Below are positions 18,435 through 29,027 of a stretch of 53,009 nucleotides of DNA, in pieces. The stretch is from assembly GCA_022730455.1 (NCBI GenBank), contig DZDI01000006.1, positions 1 through 53,009 on the forward strand, in the 5' to 3' direction. Under the pieces are notes generated by a model. That model was not told the origin of the DNA and did no database searches. It saw only the letters and a program-made list of their open reading frames with translations. A program made the position numbers and the translations under genes. Source of the stretch: Phycisphaera mikurensis (lineage in GTDB: Bacteria; Planctomycetota; Phycisphaerae; WQYP01). Positions within the stretch are counted from its first letter, which is position 1; each line of letters opens with the position of its first letter.

Positions 18435-21335
18435 CTATTGTGTGGTCGCCAGCATGCGACCTAAATTCTCATCAATCCGCTGCCATTCTGCCTTGTAGAG
18501 TTCCAATTGATCACGAATGCCCTGAACGACTTTTTCCGGCGCTTTACTGACAAACTGGTTATTTTCCAATTTACTTCGGCCGCTGGCCATGAGCTTTTCA
18601 ATCTCTGCCCGGCGTTGCCGCAGTTTCTGTATTTCGATGTCGCGATTCACCACGCCAGCCACGTAAATGGTTGCATCGCCCACGACGGCAATGGCGGATT
18701 CGGGAGGTGGAACCATTTTGGCATCAACTTCCAATATGGAGCACTGGCTTAAATTTTCAATAATAGTCCTGCCCAAGGCGACACGTTTGATCATCTCAGC
18801 CGAATCGCATTGAACACGCACAGCAACGACCGTTTTACCGTCCACGTTGTATTGGCTCCGGATATCGCGAATGGCCCGCGTGATTTGCTGCAGCACGCTG
18901 AAGGTTTTGACTGTTTCATGGTCGGCGATGCTGATGGGTTCAGGGAATGCAGATCGGGCCAGCAGATCATTGGGCGATAATCTTTCCCAAATCGCCTCGG
19001 TGACAAAAGGCATGATGGGGTGAAGCAACGCCAGACTGGTGCGCAGCAGATAGTTCAACACCGCCCGAACTTGTGTGTCGCCGCTGCGGATGCGGGCCTT
19101 GGCAATTTCCAGGTACCAGTCGCACACGTCGCCCCAAAAATATTGGTAAAGCGTGGATACAAGGTCTGCAAAGTGGAATTCATCGATACATTGGCGTGCG
19201 TCGCTGATAGCCTTGGATGTTGCCGCTAATATCCATCGATCAGCTAATTCACCTTTAACGGCGAGTTCGGCCGGTGCAACACCCACATAATCCTCTTCAT
19301 TCCCCAGATGGCTGAGAATGAAGCGCGAAGCGTTCCATACCTTGTTGGCAAAATGGCGTCCGGCATCAAACCGGGGGCTGGTGTTTTTGCCAGTCGCGGC
19401 GTCCTTCACCACCGGCAGTCGGATGTCCTGGGTTTCCGTTGCCATGGACGCCAGTGTGTATCGCAACGCGTCAGCTCCATGGCTTTCAACAATGTCCACC
19501 GGGTCCACTCCGTTACCCAATGATTTTTTCATGGGTCGCCCTGACCCATCCTGAATCACCGCATGGATGTAGACCTTGCGGAAGGGAACATGACCGTCGC
19601 AAAACAACCCGAACATCACCATGCGGGCCACCCATAAGGTGAGGATTTCCCGCGCGGTAGAAAGCACCTGGGTAGGGTAGTAGTAAGGCAGCAGTTGGTC
19701 GTCGGGTGCCGGACTGGTGCCTTGCTGCGGCCACCCCATGGTGGATAGAGGCCAAAGTGCAGATGAAAACCAGGTATCCAGCACATCATCATCACGCTGG
19801 ATTTCAATCGCCTGTCGCTCTGCCAGATTTTTAAGGGTGTGGTCAGTGGTCTCAGATCGCGAGCAAATCAGCAAGGCCCCATCCGCCCGTCTCCGTGCAC
19901 CAAACATCTGGGCCTCGGGATCATGAATCTGGAGTACCTTGTGCATCTCATCCGCGGCCGAAGCGGGCGTAGTCCAGACCGGTATCTGGTGCCCCCACCA
20001 TAACTGCCGTGAAATGCACCAGTCGCGCTTTTGTGATAGCCAGTCGGTGTATCCTCTGGCGTAGCGTTCGGGCGTAATGTTTACGCGGCCGTCGGCGACG
20101 GCATCGATGGCGGCTTGCGCCAAGCCAGGGGTGCTGGTCTGATCGCCCAGCCGTACGCCTCCATCCACGTCCCCCATTCGCACAAACCATTGTTCGCTTA
20201 GGTACGGTTCAATGGGGGTTTTGCTGCGGTCGCTGTGACCTACATCATGTTCATGAACGCGGGTTTCGGCGATGAGTCCCAATGTTTCAAGATCAGCAAG
20301 AATCGCCTTGCGGGCGTCGCTTGCAAAACGCTTCCCATGGTAGTCATACGCCGCGCCGTTAAATTGACCGGCGCCATTTTCATTCATACGGCCATCGGGC
20401 GTGAGCAGATTGATTTGTGGCAAATTATGCCGCAAACCTGTGGCGTAATCATTGGGATCATGTGCAGGTGTTACCTTCACAACACCGGTACCAAAATTCA
20501 TATCGACGAGTTGACCGTCGGCGATGATCGGGACGCGCCGTCCAACCAAGGGGACAATAACCTCGCGTCCGATGACCGAGCGATATCGCGGATCATCGGG
20601 ATGAACGGCCACGGCGGTGTCGCCCAGCATCGTCTCGGGGCGGGTGGTGGCGACGATGAGATATTCCGGATCGCCATCACGCCGCTCTGCCAGTGGGTAG
20701 CGTATGGAAGTCATCTGGCCGCGGAGTGTCTCAAAATATATTTCATCATCGGCGACGGCGGTTTTAAGTTGGGCGTCCCAGTTGACCAACCGCCGGCCGC
20801 GAAAGATCAACCCCGCGGCAAAAAGGCGAAAAAAGGCTTCGCGCACGGCGGCGGCGCACGTCTCGTCAAGGGTAAAGCGTGTACGCGACCAATCGCATGA
20901 CGCACCAACGGCCTGAAGTTGACTTAAAATGCGGTTGCCAAAGGTTTCTTTCCACTGCCAAATGCGCCGCACCAGTTCATCGCGGCCCAGATCATGGCGC
21001 GACTTTTTTTCCTTTTCGAAAATGGTTTTTTCCACCACCGCCTGGGTGGCAATACCGGCATGATCGATCCCCGGCATCCAAAGCGTGTCATGGCCCAGCA
21101 TGCGGTGATAGCGAATGAGGATATCCTGAATCGTTGCATTGATGGCGTGCCCGAGGTGCAAAGCACCCGTTACGTTCGGCGGTGGAATGACAATGCTGAA
21201 CCTCTGCTCCGGCGGCTTGCCACCGACCCGGGCACGAAACTGCTCCAGTTCCTGCATCCAACGTTGCCAGACTTGTGATTCCGTCTTGGACGGCTCGTAT
21301 TGCGAGCCGAGTTCATCGTTCACGGTGATCCTCAT
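18435..21335 (-). CDS. valS: Valyl-tRNA synthetase
   Basis: PPPNVTGALHLGHAINATIQD (HIGH region), DWCISRQLWWGHQIPVW, KKSLGNGVDPVD (KMSKS-like), C-terminal coiled coil. Confidence 0.95.
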   Translation of the reverse strand: MRITVNDELGSQYEPSKTESQVWQRWMQELEQFRARVGGKPPEQRFSIVIPPPNVTGALHLGHAINATIQDILIRYHRMLGHDTLWMPGIDHAGIATQAVVEKTIFEKEKKSRHDLGRDELVRRIWQWKETFGNRILSQLQAVGASCDWSRTRFTLDETCAAAVREAFFRLFAAGLIFRGRRLVNWDAQLKTAVADDEIYFETLRGQMTSIRYPLAERRDGDPEYLIVATTRPETMLGDTAVAVHPDDPRYRSVIGREVIVPLVGRRVPIIADGQLVDMNFGTGVVKVTPAHDPNDYATGLRHNLPQINLLTPDGRMNENGAGQFNGAAYDYHGKRFASDARKAILADLETLGLIAETRVHEHDVGHSDRSKTPIEPYLSEQWFVRMGDVDGGVRLGDQTSTPGLAQAAIDAVADGRVNITPERYARGYTDWLSQKRDWCISRQLWWGHQIPVWTTPASAADEMHKVLQIHDPEAQMFGARRRADGALLICSRSETTDHTLKNLAERQAIEIQRDDDVLDTWFSSALWPLSTMGWPQQGTSPAPDDQLLPYYYPTQVLSTAREILTLWVARMVMFGLFCDGHVPFRKVYIHAVIQDGSGRPMKKSLGNGVDPVDIVESHGADALRYTLASMATETQDIRLPVVKDAATGKNTSPRFDAGRHFANKVWNASRFILSHLGNEEDYVGVAPAELAVKGELADRWILAATSKAISDARQCIDEFHFADLVSTLYQYFWGDVCDWYLEIAKARIRSGDTQVRAVLNYLLRTSLALLHPIMPFVTEAIWERLSPNDLLARSAFPEPISIADHETVKTFSVLQQITRAIRDIRSQYNVDGKTVVAVRVQCDSAEMIKRVALGRTIIENLSQCSILEVDAKMVPPPESAIAVVGDATIYVAGVVNRDIEIQKLRQRRAEIEKLMASGRSKLENNQFVSKAPEKVVQGIRDQLELYKAEWQRIDENLGRMLATTQ

Positions 21336-21341
21336 TCAGGT

Positions 21342-22937
21342 TTATGCCTTAGCGGCCGGGATGGCCACGCTGCGCTTTTCCTCATCATGAATTAATCGAT
21401 ACTCAAGTGCATCAACCAGCGCCTGCCAACTCGCCTCGATAATATTTTCAGACACGCCGACCGTTCCAAAAACTCCCTCCGGCGATCGGTATTGGATAAC
21501 CACCCGTACCTTAGCGGCGGATTCGGCGCCCGCATTAACCACTCGCACCTTGTAATCAATCAGGTGCAACTGACCAATGGCCGGATAGATGGGTTCCAGT
21601 GCCCGACGCAGTGCTCCGTCCAAAGCATTAATAGGCCCGTCGCCTTCGGCGGAGGAGTTTATCTCCTGCCCTTTGGCGGCTAAGGTCAGGGTGGCTTTAG
21701 TGGTGGGGGGGGCCTCTGCCGATCGCGACACGGCACAACGGTACGACTTGAGGTCAAAAAACTTACGGTAGCGCCCTATCTGCTTACGGAGGATTAGGTC
21801 AAACGAACCTTCCGCGGCCTCAAATTGATAGCCGTTGGCCTCAAGCTCATTCACCCGCTCCAATACCTTGCGTAATGCCGCGCGATCATTCTCAATATTA
21901 AATTTGCGGCCCGCTTTGGCGGCGACGTTTGAAATACCGGATAATTCAGAGACCAGTATCCGACGCGTGTTGCCCACCAAGGCCGGATCGACATGTTCGT
22001 ACGAACTGGCCATTTTGTTGACGGCGTGCACATGCATGCCGCCCTTATGGGCAAAGGCGCTCACGCCCACATAGGGCTGGTTGTTAATTGGATTTAAATT
22101 GGCGGTCTCAAATACAAACCGCGATACTTCGGTGAGATGCTTCAGCGAACCACCGTGCAGGCAGTCATAGCCCAATTTAATACGCAGGTTGGCGATGACC
22201 GTCGTTAAATCGACATTGCCACAGCGCTCTCCGATACCATTGATGGTGCCCTGCACCTGTGTTGCCCCGGCGGTGATAGCAGCCAAAGCGTTGGCGACGG
22301 CCAGCCCACTGTCATTATGCGGGTGTATGCCAACTGGGATACCCACGGCGGCAATCGCTTCCTTTACGGCTGATTGTATCTGCGATGGCAGGGTTCCGCC
22401 GTTGGTGTCGCACAGGCAGACCAATACGGCCCCGGCACTCGCCGCCGCCTTTACCGTGGCGATGGCAAATGCCGGATTGGCATTGAGCCCGTCAAAAAAA
22501 TGCTCAGCATCATAGACGACCTTTCTCCCTTGCCGTGTGAGATATTCAACTGAATCGCCAATCATGGCGATGTTTTCCTCCAGCGTCACCCCCAGGACGT
22601 CTCGAGCGTGAATATCCCACGTTTTGCCCACCACTGTCACCCATTGCGTCTCGGCGGCAAGCAGGGCATTGAGCCCTACATCTTCTGCGGCTGAAATGCC
22701 TTTCCGGCGTGTCATGCCAAAAGCTGTCAGATGGCTGTTGGCCAGCGAAAGCTCCTTCGCCTGTTCAAAAAAAGCCGCATCTTTGGGGTTTGATAGCGGA
22801 TAACCACCTTCGATAAAATCTACACCCAGATCATCTAGGCGGCGGCAAATTTGCAGTTTATCCTCGACGGAAAACGATACGCCTTCTCCCTGGCTGCCGT
22901 CCCTTAATGTGGTGTCATATATCTCAATACGTTTCAT
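21342..22937 (-). CDS. cimA: Citramalate synthase / 2-isopropylmalate synthase-family
   Basis: IEIYDTTLRDGSQGEGVSFSVEDKLQICRRLDDLGVDFIEGGYP, GIHPHNDSGLAVANALAAITAGATQVQGTINGIGERCGN. Confidence 0.85.
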   Translation of the reverse strand: MKRIEIYDTTLRDGSQGEGVSFSVEDKLQICRRLDDLGVDFIEGGYPLSNPKDAAFFEQAKELSLANSHLTAFGMTRRKGISAAEDVGLNALLAAETQWVTVVGKTWDIHARDVLGVTLEENIAMIGDSVEYLTRQGRKVVYDAEHFFDGLNANPAFAIATVKAAASAGAVLVCLCDTNGGTLPSQIQSAVKEAIAAVGIPVGIHPHNDSGLAVANALAAITAGATQVQGTINGIGERCGNVDLTTVIANLRIKLGYDCLHGGSLKHLTEVSRFVFETANLNPINNQPYVGVSAFAHKGGMHVHAVNKMASSYEHVDPALVGNTRRILVSELSGISNVAAKAGRKFNIENDRAALRKVLERVNELEANGYQFEAAEGSFDLILRKQIGRYRKFFDLKSYRCAVSRSAEAPPTTKATLTLAAKGQEINSSAEGDGPINALDGALRRALEPIYPAIGQLHLIDYKVRVVNAGAESAAKVRVVIQYRSPEGVFGTVGVSENIIEASWQALVDALEYRLIHDEEKRSVAIPAAKA

Positions 22938-23371
22938 TTCGACCTCTTCGGACATTCTCCGACTTCAGCATTTTTATCATACGTGAAATCCGAACGCATG
23001 GCGATTGATCCGACTACCGCTATTCAGAATTAAATTCTGTATAGATGCGGTGCCACGGCGTGCGGAAACCCAACGGAAACCACGAACCTGTCCCGGTAAT
23101 GGCCATCGCAACCTCGGCTATCACTTGAACAGACTCTTAGCTGCTAATACCAGCGCGAACAGGGGGCGTGGTGTAGTTCAACCCGCCTTGTTGCAGCATT
23201 TGAATTCTGGCCGCATCTGTCCGCACAAAACACCTCGAAACAAAACGCTCTTTATTGTACGCATTAGCCCGGCAAAAACAACCCGCGCCCAATTCCTGTC
23301 CTGTCTGCCTTGGGCCAGTTATGTGGCGTGCGGCAGCATCCGGTGAGGCGCTTCCTCTTTGGGCGCCCATG

Positions 23372-23713
23372 CTATCCACGTTTACCGGGTGCCAATTCTT
23401 CAAACCGTCGGCGTGTATCGCGTTCAATTTTTGAGCACACCAGTTCGCAAATTTCAAAAATCATTGGTTCACTGATGGAGTAACGCACCAAATTGCCTTG
23501 GCGCTGCCCATCAATCAAACCGGCATTTCTAAGAATCCCAAGTTGTTTGGATGCATTGGCCTGTTTTAAACCGGTCTTTTCGCATAACTCATTGACATAA
23601 CAGGGATGTCTCTGAAGTGTGTGAAGGATTAACAAACGGCTGTGATCCGCCAACGCGGCAAAGGTTTCGGCAATTGCTTCAAGTTGCGTGTCGTTCATCA
23701 GACTTTTTACCAT
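23372..23713 (-). CDS. ArsR-family transcriptional regulator
   Basis: wHTH: LADHSRLLILHTLQRHPCYVNELCEKTGLKQANASKQLGILRNAGLIDGQRQGNLVRYSI. Confidence 0.88.
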   Translation of the reverse strand: MVKSLMNDTQLEAIAETFAALADHSRLLILHTLQRHPCYVNELCEKTGLKQANASKQLGILRNAGLIDGQRQGNLVRYSISEPMIFEICELVCSKIERDTRRRFEELAPGKRG

Positions 23714-23725
23714 ATCACCAAGCCC

Positions 23726-23754
23726 TTGACAATATCACCATATCGCTATATTGT
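23726..23754 (+). promoter_or_regulatory. Sigma70-like promoter (TTGACA-N17-TATTGT) overlapped by a CAATAT-N12-ATATTG dyad, candidate ArsR operator
   Basis: -35 at 23726-23731, 17-nt spacer, -10 at 23749-23754; dyad 23730-23753; ATATCACCA repeated at 23712-23720 and 23732-23740. Confidence 0.6.
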
Positions 23755-23826
23755 AATTAGATGATATGCGTTTGTCCAGCATGCATGTTCTTGCATAGCG
23801 GCGCTGCGATTTAAGGAGTGTCACTT

Positions 23827-24048
23827 ATGAAGGTTGAAAAGGTTGTTCGATTAATGGCGGGGGCGATGGTTCTCATCAGTGTTTTGCTTGTACTGCTGGT
23901 TAGTCCATGGTTTTTGGTGCTCACGGCCTTTGTTGGACTGAACTTACTCCAGTCCGCATTCACCGGTTTTTGCCCGGCGGAGATGATTCTCAAAAAAACA
24001 TTGGGTGCCAATAAATGTTGTGGTGTCTCGCATACAGACTCACCGTGA
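23827..24048 (+). CDS. DUF2892-like small membrane protein
   Basis: EKVVRLMAGAMVLISVLLVLLVSPWFLVLTAFVGLNLLQSAFTGFCPAEMILKKTLG matches the YgaP-type TM/DUF2892 pattern. Confidence 0.75.
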   Translation: MKVEKVVRLMAGAMVLISVLLVLLVSPWFLVLTAFVGLNLLQSAFTGFCPAEMILKKTLGANKCCGVSHTDSP

Positions 24049-24097
24049 ACGGATGCTGTATAATCTGGTGATTCAAGTAATGGATGGGGCGTGACCA

Positions 24098-25249
24098 ATG
24101 AATAAAAAAGAAATACGCCACCCATTTCGCAAGATGGCAGGAATGGGGCTGGCGGGGCTGGCAATAGCGGGTGTCGTTATTCTGCTGGGTGTCTGGTTTT
24201 TTGTGGCCCGAGGGCCGATGATTGGACCGGGCAGCCAACGCAGCGTTGAGCACGCCATGCCAAAGGGCAGATGGGTAGCCGCACATTACCTTGCTTTGCC
24301 GCGATATCTCCTAGCGGTGGGTACGGTGAGTCCCATCGCACCGGTGAATTTGGCGGCGCGAATTTCAGGGCGGGTAGTGCACGTTCATCTTTTCTCTGGC
24401 GAAAAGGTGCACACGGGTGAAGTGCTGCTTCGCCTTAATCACACCCGGCTTCGTGCCCAGGTGGCTGCCAGTATGGCGATGACTGCCATGGCGCAAGCTC
24501 AACTCAAGCAGGCATTGATTGATCAGCGACGCGACCGCGTTTTGCTTCACAGTGGAGATGTCACCCGTGCCGCCATGGATCTGGCCAACACGGCCGTCGC
24601 TACCGGTCAGGCCGCGTTAGCCAATGCCATTGCGCGTGAAAAAACAGCAAGAACGATTCTCGGCTACACCACGATCTTATCGCCCATCAACGGCATTGTG
24701 ATTCGTAAATTTATAAATGTGGGTGATACCGTCATGCCCGGTGAGGTGCTGGCTGAAATTTATAACCCGTCACGCCTGCAACTCGATGCGACCGTGCGCC
24801 AATCGCTGGCGGAACATCTACGCTTGGGGGAAGGTTTGCCCATCATACTGGCCGCAAGGCGTAACCCCCTCATGGGGATTGTGCGCGAAATTGTGCCGCA
24901 TGTCAGCACGCGCACACGCAGTTTTACCGTTAAAATCGGGGCCAAATTTCCGGCAGGCATCTGGCCGGGGATGTTCGGCCAAGCCCGTGTACCGTTGGGA
25001 ATCCATCGGACTCTGGTGATTCCGACAATCGCCATCACGCACATTGGTCAACTCGCCATCGTGCACGCCATGATGGCCAATGGACCAGCGGTTGCCACCA
25101 TTCAGCCGGGTCGCCATTTAGGCCTGTGGCGGGAGGTGCTTGCGGGCGTATCTGCCGGGCAAAAGGTGTGGATTCCAGCGCGCCAGTTAGGCAACGATCG
25201 CCATCACAAGAGCCGCGCCAATGGTGCGGACCGATCCGATGCAGGTTAA
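24098..25249 (+). CDS. RND efflux periplasmic adaptor (MFP/HlyD-like)
   Basis: Lipoyl/barrel-sandwich motifs: ISGRVVHVHLFSGEKVHTGEVLLRLN, TTILSPINGIVIRKFINVGDTVMPGEVLAEI; one N-terminal TM. Confidence 0.88.
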   Translation: MNKKEIRHPFRKMAGMGLAGLAIAGVVILLGVWFFVARGPMIGPGSQRSVEHAMPKGRWVAAHYLALPRYLLAVGTVSPIAPVNLAARISGRVVHVHLFSGEKVHTGEVLLRLNHTRLRAQVAASMAMTAMAQAQLKQALIDQRRDRVLLHSGDVTRAAMDLANTAVATGQAALANAIAREKTARTILGYTTILSPINGIVIRKFINVGDTVMPGEVLAEIYNPSRLQLDATVRQSLAEHLRLGEGLPIILAARRNPLMGIVREIVPHVSTRTRSFTVKIGAKFPAGIWPGMFGQARVPLGIHRTLVIPTIAITHIGQLAIVHAMMANGPAVATIQPGRHLGLWREVLAGVSAGQKVWIPARQLGNDRHHKSRANGADRSDAG

Positions 25250-25338
25250 TACGGGTACGCGAGGGTATCGAACCCCGGTCAGAAACTTCCATGTGTTGGA
25301 TTTATCAGTGCAGCCAAATATAGAGTGGATGTTGACGA

Positions 25339-28300
25339 ATGGTTGACGCAGGTAACAGTGGCTCATCAACGGAGACCAGAGGACTCGCGGCACAGTTGGT
25401 GCATACATTCCTGCATTCGCGCCTTTCGCTGGTTCTCATTATTGTTTCCTTATTGCTTGGTGCTGCGGCACTTGCCTTGACCCCACGTGAAAAAGACCCG
25501 CAAATTTTAGTGCCCATGGTGGATGTATTCGTTCGTTTTCCAGGACATAGCGCCAAAAGTACGGAGCAATTGGTCGCGACACCGCTGGAAGAGTTGCTCT
25601 ATCACATCAAAGGCGTGGAGGATGTATATTCCACGAGCCGCAGGAATGGAGCGCTGGTGACAGCCCGTTTTTTTGTTGGCCAGGACGTCCAGCGCAGCGT
25701 ACTGAAAATATACCGTGAAATTAATTCGCATCGATCCGTCGTACCATCGGGCGTCACCGGCTGGGTCGTCAAACCGGAAACCATCAATGATGTGCCCATC
25801 CTTACTTTGACGCTCACCGGCCGCGATGCCCCAGCGGTGCTTCTGCGGCAAACAGCAGAGGAACTTTCAGCCCGGCTGGCGGCGGTCAATAATGTTTCGC
25901 GGGCTTATGTGGTTGGGGGCCGGCCACAAGTGGTCTATGTGTATCTGACGGCAGCCAAGTTGAGGGCGTTCCATCTCACGGCTTCTCAGATCAGTCAACA
26001 AATACAGTCGGCGGATATTCGCTCCAGCGCCGGTGACTATGCCAGGAATAATCAGGAGATACAGGTTCTTACTGGCAAGGCCATTCGTAATGCACGTCAA
26101 TTAGGAAGACTGGTGGTATCCGTCTGGCGGCAGCAGCCCGTGTATCTGCGGGATGTGGCGCGTATTGTCGATGGCCCGGCTCAAGTGACATCCTATGTCT
26201 GGCACAGTTGGGGGGCGGCAGCCAGAGTGCCTGAATCGCCGGGCTTTCCGGGAACCGTGCTGACCGGCCACGGCCCGCCGCGCATCCGTCCGGGGCCTGT
26301 ACCGGCCGTAACCATCGCCATTGCCAAAAAAGCGGGCAGTAATGCTGTAGTAGTTGCACGTCAGGTTATCACCAAAGCTCGCCGTCTGGCACGTATGATG
26401 ATTCCGCCCGGCATGCAACTGATTGTCACCCGCAATGCCGGACTTTCCGCCAATGCCAAGGTCAATGGACTGATCGACGGGCTTCTGGCAGCCGTGGTTA
26501 TTGTCATTCTCCTGCTGACACTTACACTCGGATGGCGCGAAGCCGCCGTGGTTACGGTTGCGATTCCTGTGGTCTTCGGTCTTACCCTGGCCAGTAATTT
26601 GATGTTGGGTTTTACCATCAACCGTGTAACTCTTTTTGCTTTGATACTTTCCCTGGGCCTGCTGGTGGATGACCCGATTGTAGATGTCGAGAACATCAGC
26701 CGTCATTTTGCCATGGCTGGCCGCGGAACACGCCGCATCGCCTACGGCGCTATGGTGGAGATACTGCGACCGCTGATTGTCGCTACCCTGGCGGTTATTA
26801 TTTCTTTCATACCAATGTTTTTTATCACCGGCATGATGGGGCCGTACATGCGTCCCATGGCGTTCAACGTTCCGGTAGCGATGTTGATGTCGATGCTCGT
26901 CGCGTTGACCGTTACCCCATGGGTGAGTTTTCATCTGCTTAAAACTCGGCATGCATCGGCGGTGTCAACCCATGGAGAGACTCTCGACCACGCGTCGATT
27001 TCCCATGTCAAAAAGACGCAAAGATACAAGCTCCTTGCTCCCATCATGGATCGCTTGTTTCATAGTCGTCCGGCCCGATGGGGTTTCCTCGGTTTTGTCG
27101 CAGCAGTCACACTGGTATCCATCGCCCTGCCGGCGCTGCGGCTTGTGCCTCTGAAACTCCTGCCATTTGGAAACCAGAGTAGTTTGCTGATTGTTGTCCA
27201 TGCGCCGCGCGGGACCACTCTGCAGGCCACCGATGCGGCCGCCCGTGCGCTGATGGGGCGATTGGAACGCCTCAACGAAACAGTGGATGCGACTGCGTAT
27301 GTGGGTGCCGCAGCACCGATGGATTTCAACGGTTTGGTGCGTCACTATTATCTGCGCACGGATCCGAATGATGCGCAAATTGAGGTCGATCTGGCGGGCA
27401 AAGATCACCGAGCCATGCAGACGCACGCCATTGCCCTGAGTATTCGCAACCGCCTTACGGCCATTGCAAGGCGCTATCATGTTCGCATTCAGGTTGTCGA
27501 GGCTCCGCCAGGACCGCCCGTTCTGGATACCATTGTGGGTGAAATTCATGGCTCACCGTCAACGTCGTATCACCGCATGCAGCTTGCAGCCCGCACGCTG
27601 GAAAAACGGCTCGAACTCGAACCGGGGGTGGTGGATGTGGATGACAGCATCCAGGCTGCGGAAAAACGCAACGTATTTGTTGTTAATAAACGTAAAGCTG
27701 CGCTCGATGGCATAACAACTCACGAAATAGCCGAGACTCTGCGGATGGCGATTACAGGCCAAAAGGTCGGAATCATTCATGCACCGCGCCAGCGGCAACC
27801 GCTGCAGATCATTCTCACCTTGCCGATTTCACGTCATTCCAGCCGTTTCGACCTCGGTAAGCTCTATGTGCGAGGGCGAGGAGGGGCCCTGACACCGATT
27901 GCAGAATTGGGCCATTGGCAAACGCAACAGGCGCGGCAGGCTATTTACCACAAAAATCTTCGGCGCGTGGTTTATGTTTATGCCGACACGGCAGGGCGGC
28001 CGCCAATTAACGCTGTTGTGGATGTTGATGCCGATCGACTTCCGGATGCCAATCATCCTGCTAACCATCGGCTGCAACCGGTGGGTGACGGATGGATTAA
28101 TCTCCACGCCAAACCACGCCCTTTGGCAGGACGAACATTTTTGCATGATGGATCAGGCATTGCCTGGCAGTTACGGCCAGGTGTGCACGTAGATTTCTCC
28201 GGCGAAGGGGAATTGCGCATCACAGAACACGTGTTTCGTGATTTGGGTATTGCATTTGCGGCAGCGATGGCAGGCATTTACGTCCTACTCGTTGCTCAGA

Positions 28301-28785
28301 CCGGGTCATTTTTGTTGCCGGTGGTTATGGAATTGGCTATCCCATTAACCATCCCGGGGGTCATGCCAGGCTTTTTCCTGCTCAATGTGTTTGCCGAGCA
28401 AACCATTTATGGCTACCGCGATCCCATTTTATTCACCGCCACGGCCATGATCGGGATGATTGCCTTGTCTGGTATCGTCACGCGTAACGCCGTGATTCTG
28501 GTGGATTTCATCCATCGGGCCTTGCGCCGCGGCCAACCCCTGCGCGATGCCATCATCGAGAGTGTCGTCGTGCGCATGCGGCCCATTCTATTGACTGCCG
28601 CCGCCGCGATGCTTTCATCAATTCCCATTTTGAGCGATCCGATATTTTCGGGCTTGGCGTGGGCGTTGATTTTCGGTCTTTTCGCATCGACAGTATTCAC
28701 ACTGCTGGTTATTCCGACGGTGTACTGGATCATATTTGCAAATAAACCCGGGCACGGCGTAGACACTCAGATGAGCGAGAGCTGA
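25339..28785 (+). CDS. RND efflux transporter permease (AcrB-family)
   Basis: 1148 aa; TM4 LGLLVDDPIVDVENISRHF, MSMLVALTVTPWVSFHLL, C-terminal GIVTRNAVILVDFI, MRPILLTAAAAMLSSIPI. Confidence 0.93.
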   Translation: MVDAGNSGSSTETRGLAAQLVHTFLHSRLSLVLIIVSLLLGAAALALTPREKDPQILVPMVDVFVRFPGHSAKSTEQLVATPLEELLYHIKGVEDVYSTSRRNGALVTARFFVGQDVQRSVLKIYREINSHRSVVPSGVTGWVVKPETINDVPILTLTLTGRDAPAVLLRQTAEELSARLAAVNNVSRAYVVGGRPQVVYVYLTAAKLRAFHLTASQISQQIQSADIRSSAGDYARNNQEIQVLTGKAIRNARQLGRLVVSVWRQQPVYLRDVARIVDGPAQVTSYVWHSWGAAARVPESPGFPGTVLTGHGPPRIRPGPVPAVTIAIAKKAGSNAVVVARQVITKARRLARMMIPPGMQLIVTRNAGLSANAKVNGLIDGLLAAVVIVILLLTLTLGWREAAVVTVAIPVVFGLTLASNLMLGFTINRVTLFALILSLGLLVDDPIVDVENISRHFAMAGRGTRRIAYGAMVEILRPLIVATLAVIISFIPMFFITGMMGPYMRPMAFNVPVAMLMSMLVALTVTPWVSFHLLKTRHASAVSTHGETLDHASISHVKKTQRYKLLAPIMDRLFHSRPARWGFLGFVAAVTLVSIALPALRLVPLKLLPFGNQSSLLIVVHAPRGTTLQATDAAARALMGRLERLNETVDATAYVGAAAPMDFNGLVRHYYLRTDPNDAQIEVDLAGKDHRAMQTHAIALSIRNRLTAIARRYHVRIQVVEAPPGPPVLDTIVGEIHGSPSTSYHRMQLAARTLEKRLELEPGVVDVDDSIQAAEKRNVFVVNKRKAALDGITTHEIAETLRMAITGQKVGIIHAPRQRQPLQIILTLPISRHSSRFDLGKLYVRGRGGALTPIAELGHWQTQQARQAIYHKNLRRVVYVYADTAGRPPINAVVDVDADRLPDANHPANHRLQPVGDGWINLHAKPRPLAGRTFLHDGSGIAWQLRPGVHVDFSGEGELRITEHVFRDLGIAFAAAMAGIYVLLVAQTGSFLLPVVMELAIPLTIPGVMPGFFLLNVFAEQTIYGYRDPILFTATAMIGMIALSGIVTRNAVILVDFIHRALRRGQPLRDAIIESVVVRMRPILLTAAAAMLSSIPILSDPIFSGLAWALIFGLFASTVFTLLVIPTVYWIIFANKPGHGVDTQMSES

Positions 28786-29027
28786 ATTTTCAAAGGCGTG
28801 ACTGGGGCCATCGTGCGGGATTCAAGCTCCCTGATTGCCAATTCCGCTTGTGATACGTCCATTTGCGGGCTATACTCGCATCTCTTGGGGAGGGGGGGAC
28901 TGAGGTTAGATTGAGCCTCCGGGCCTTCGCAATCGCGCCCTTGGATGACCATCCTTGGTGTGATGGATAACCAAGTGTGCAGTGGGGGGCATTGGTCTTC
29001 AGAGCTTTTTAGAACGGGAGTAGTACC

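Noticed and set aside
26101-26952. 283-aa antisense ORF inside the RND permease gene
   Set aside because: His/Gln/Arg-rich shadow frame opposite a strongly supported CDS. The same judgement applies to 3581-4243 (-), 20235-20900 (+), 6630-7208 (-), 5014-5586 (-), 17286-17933 (+), 26965-27549 (-), 34088-34681 (-), 44057-44689 (-) and 50393-50980 (+).
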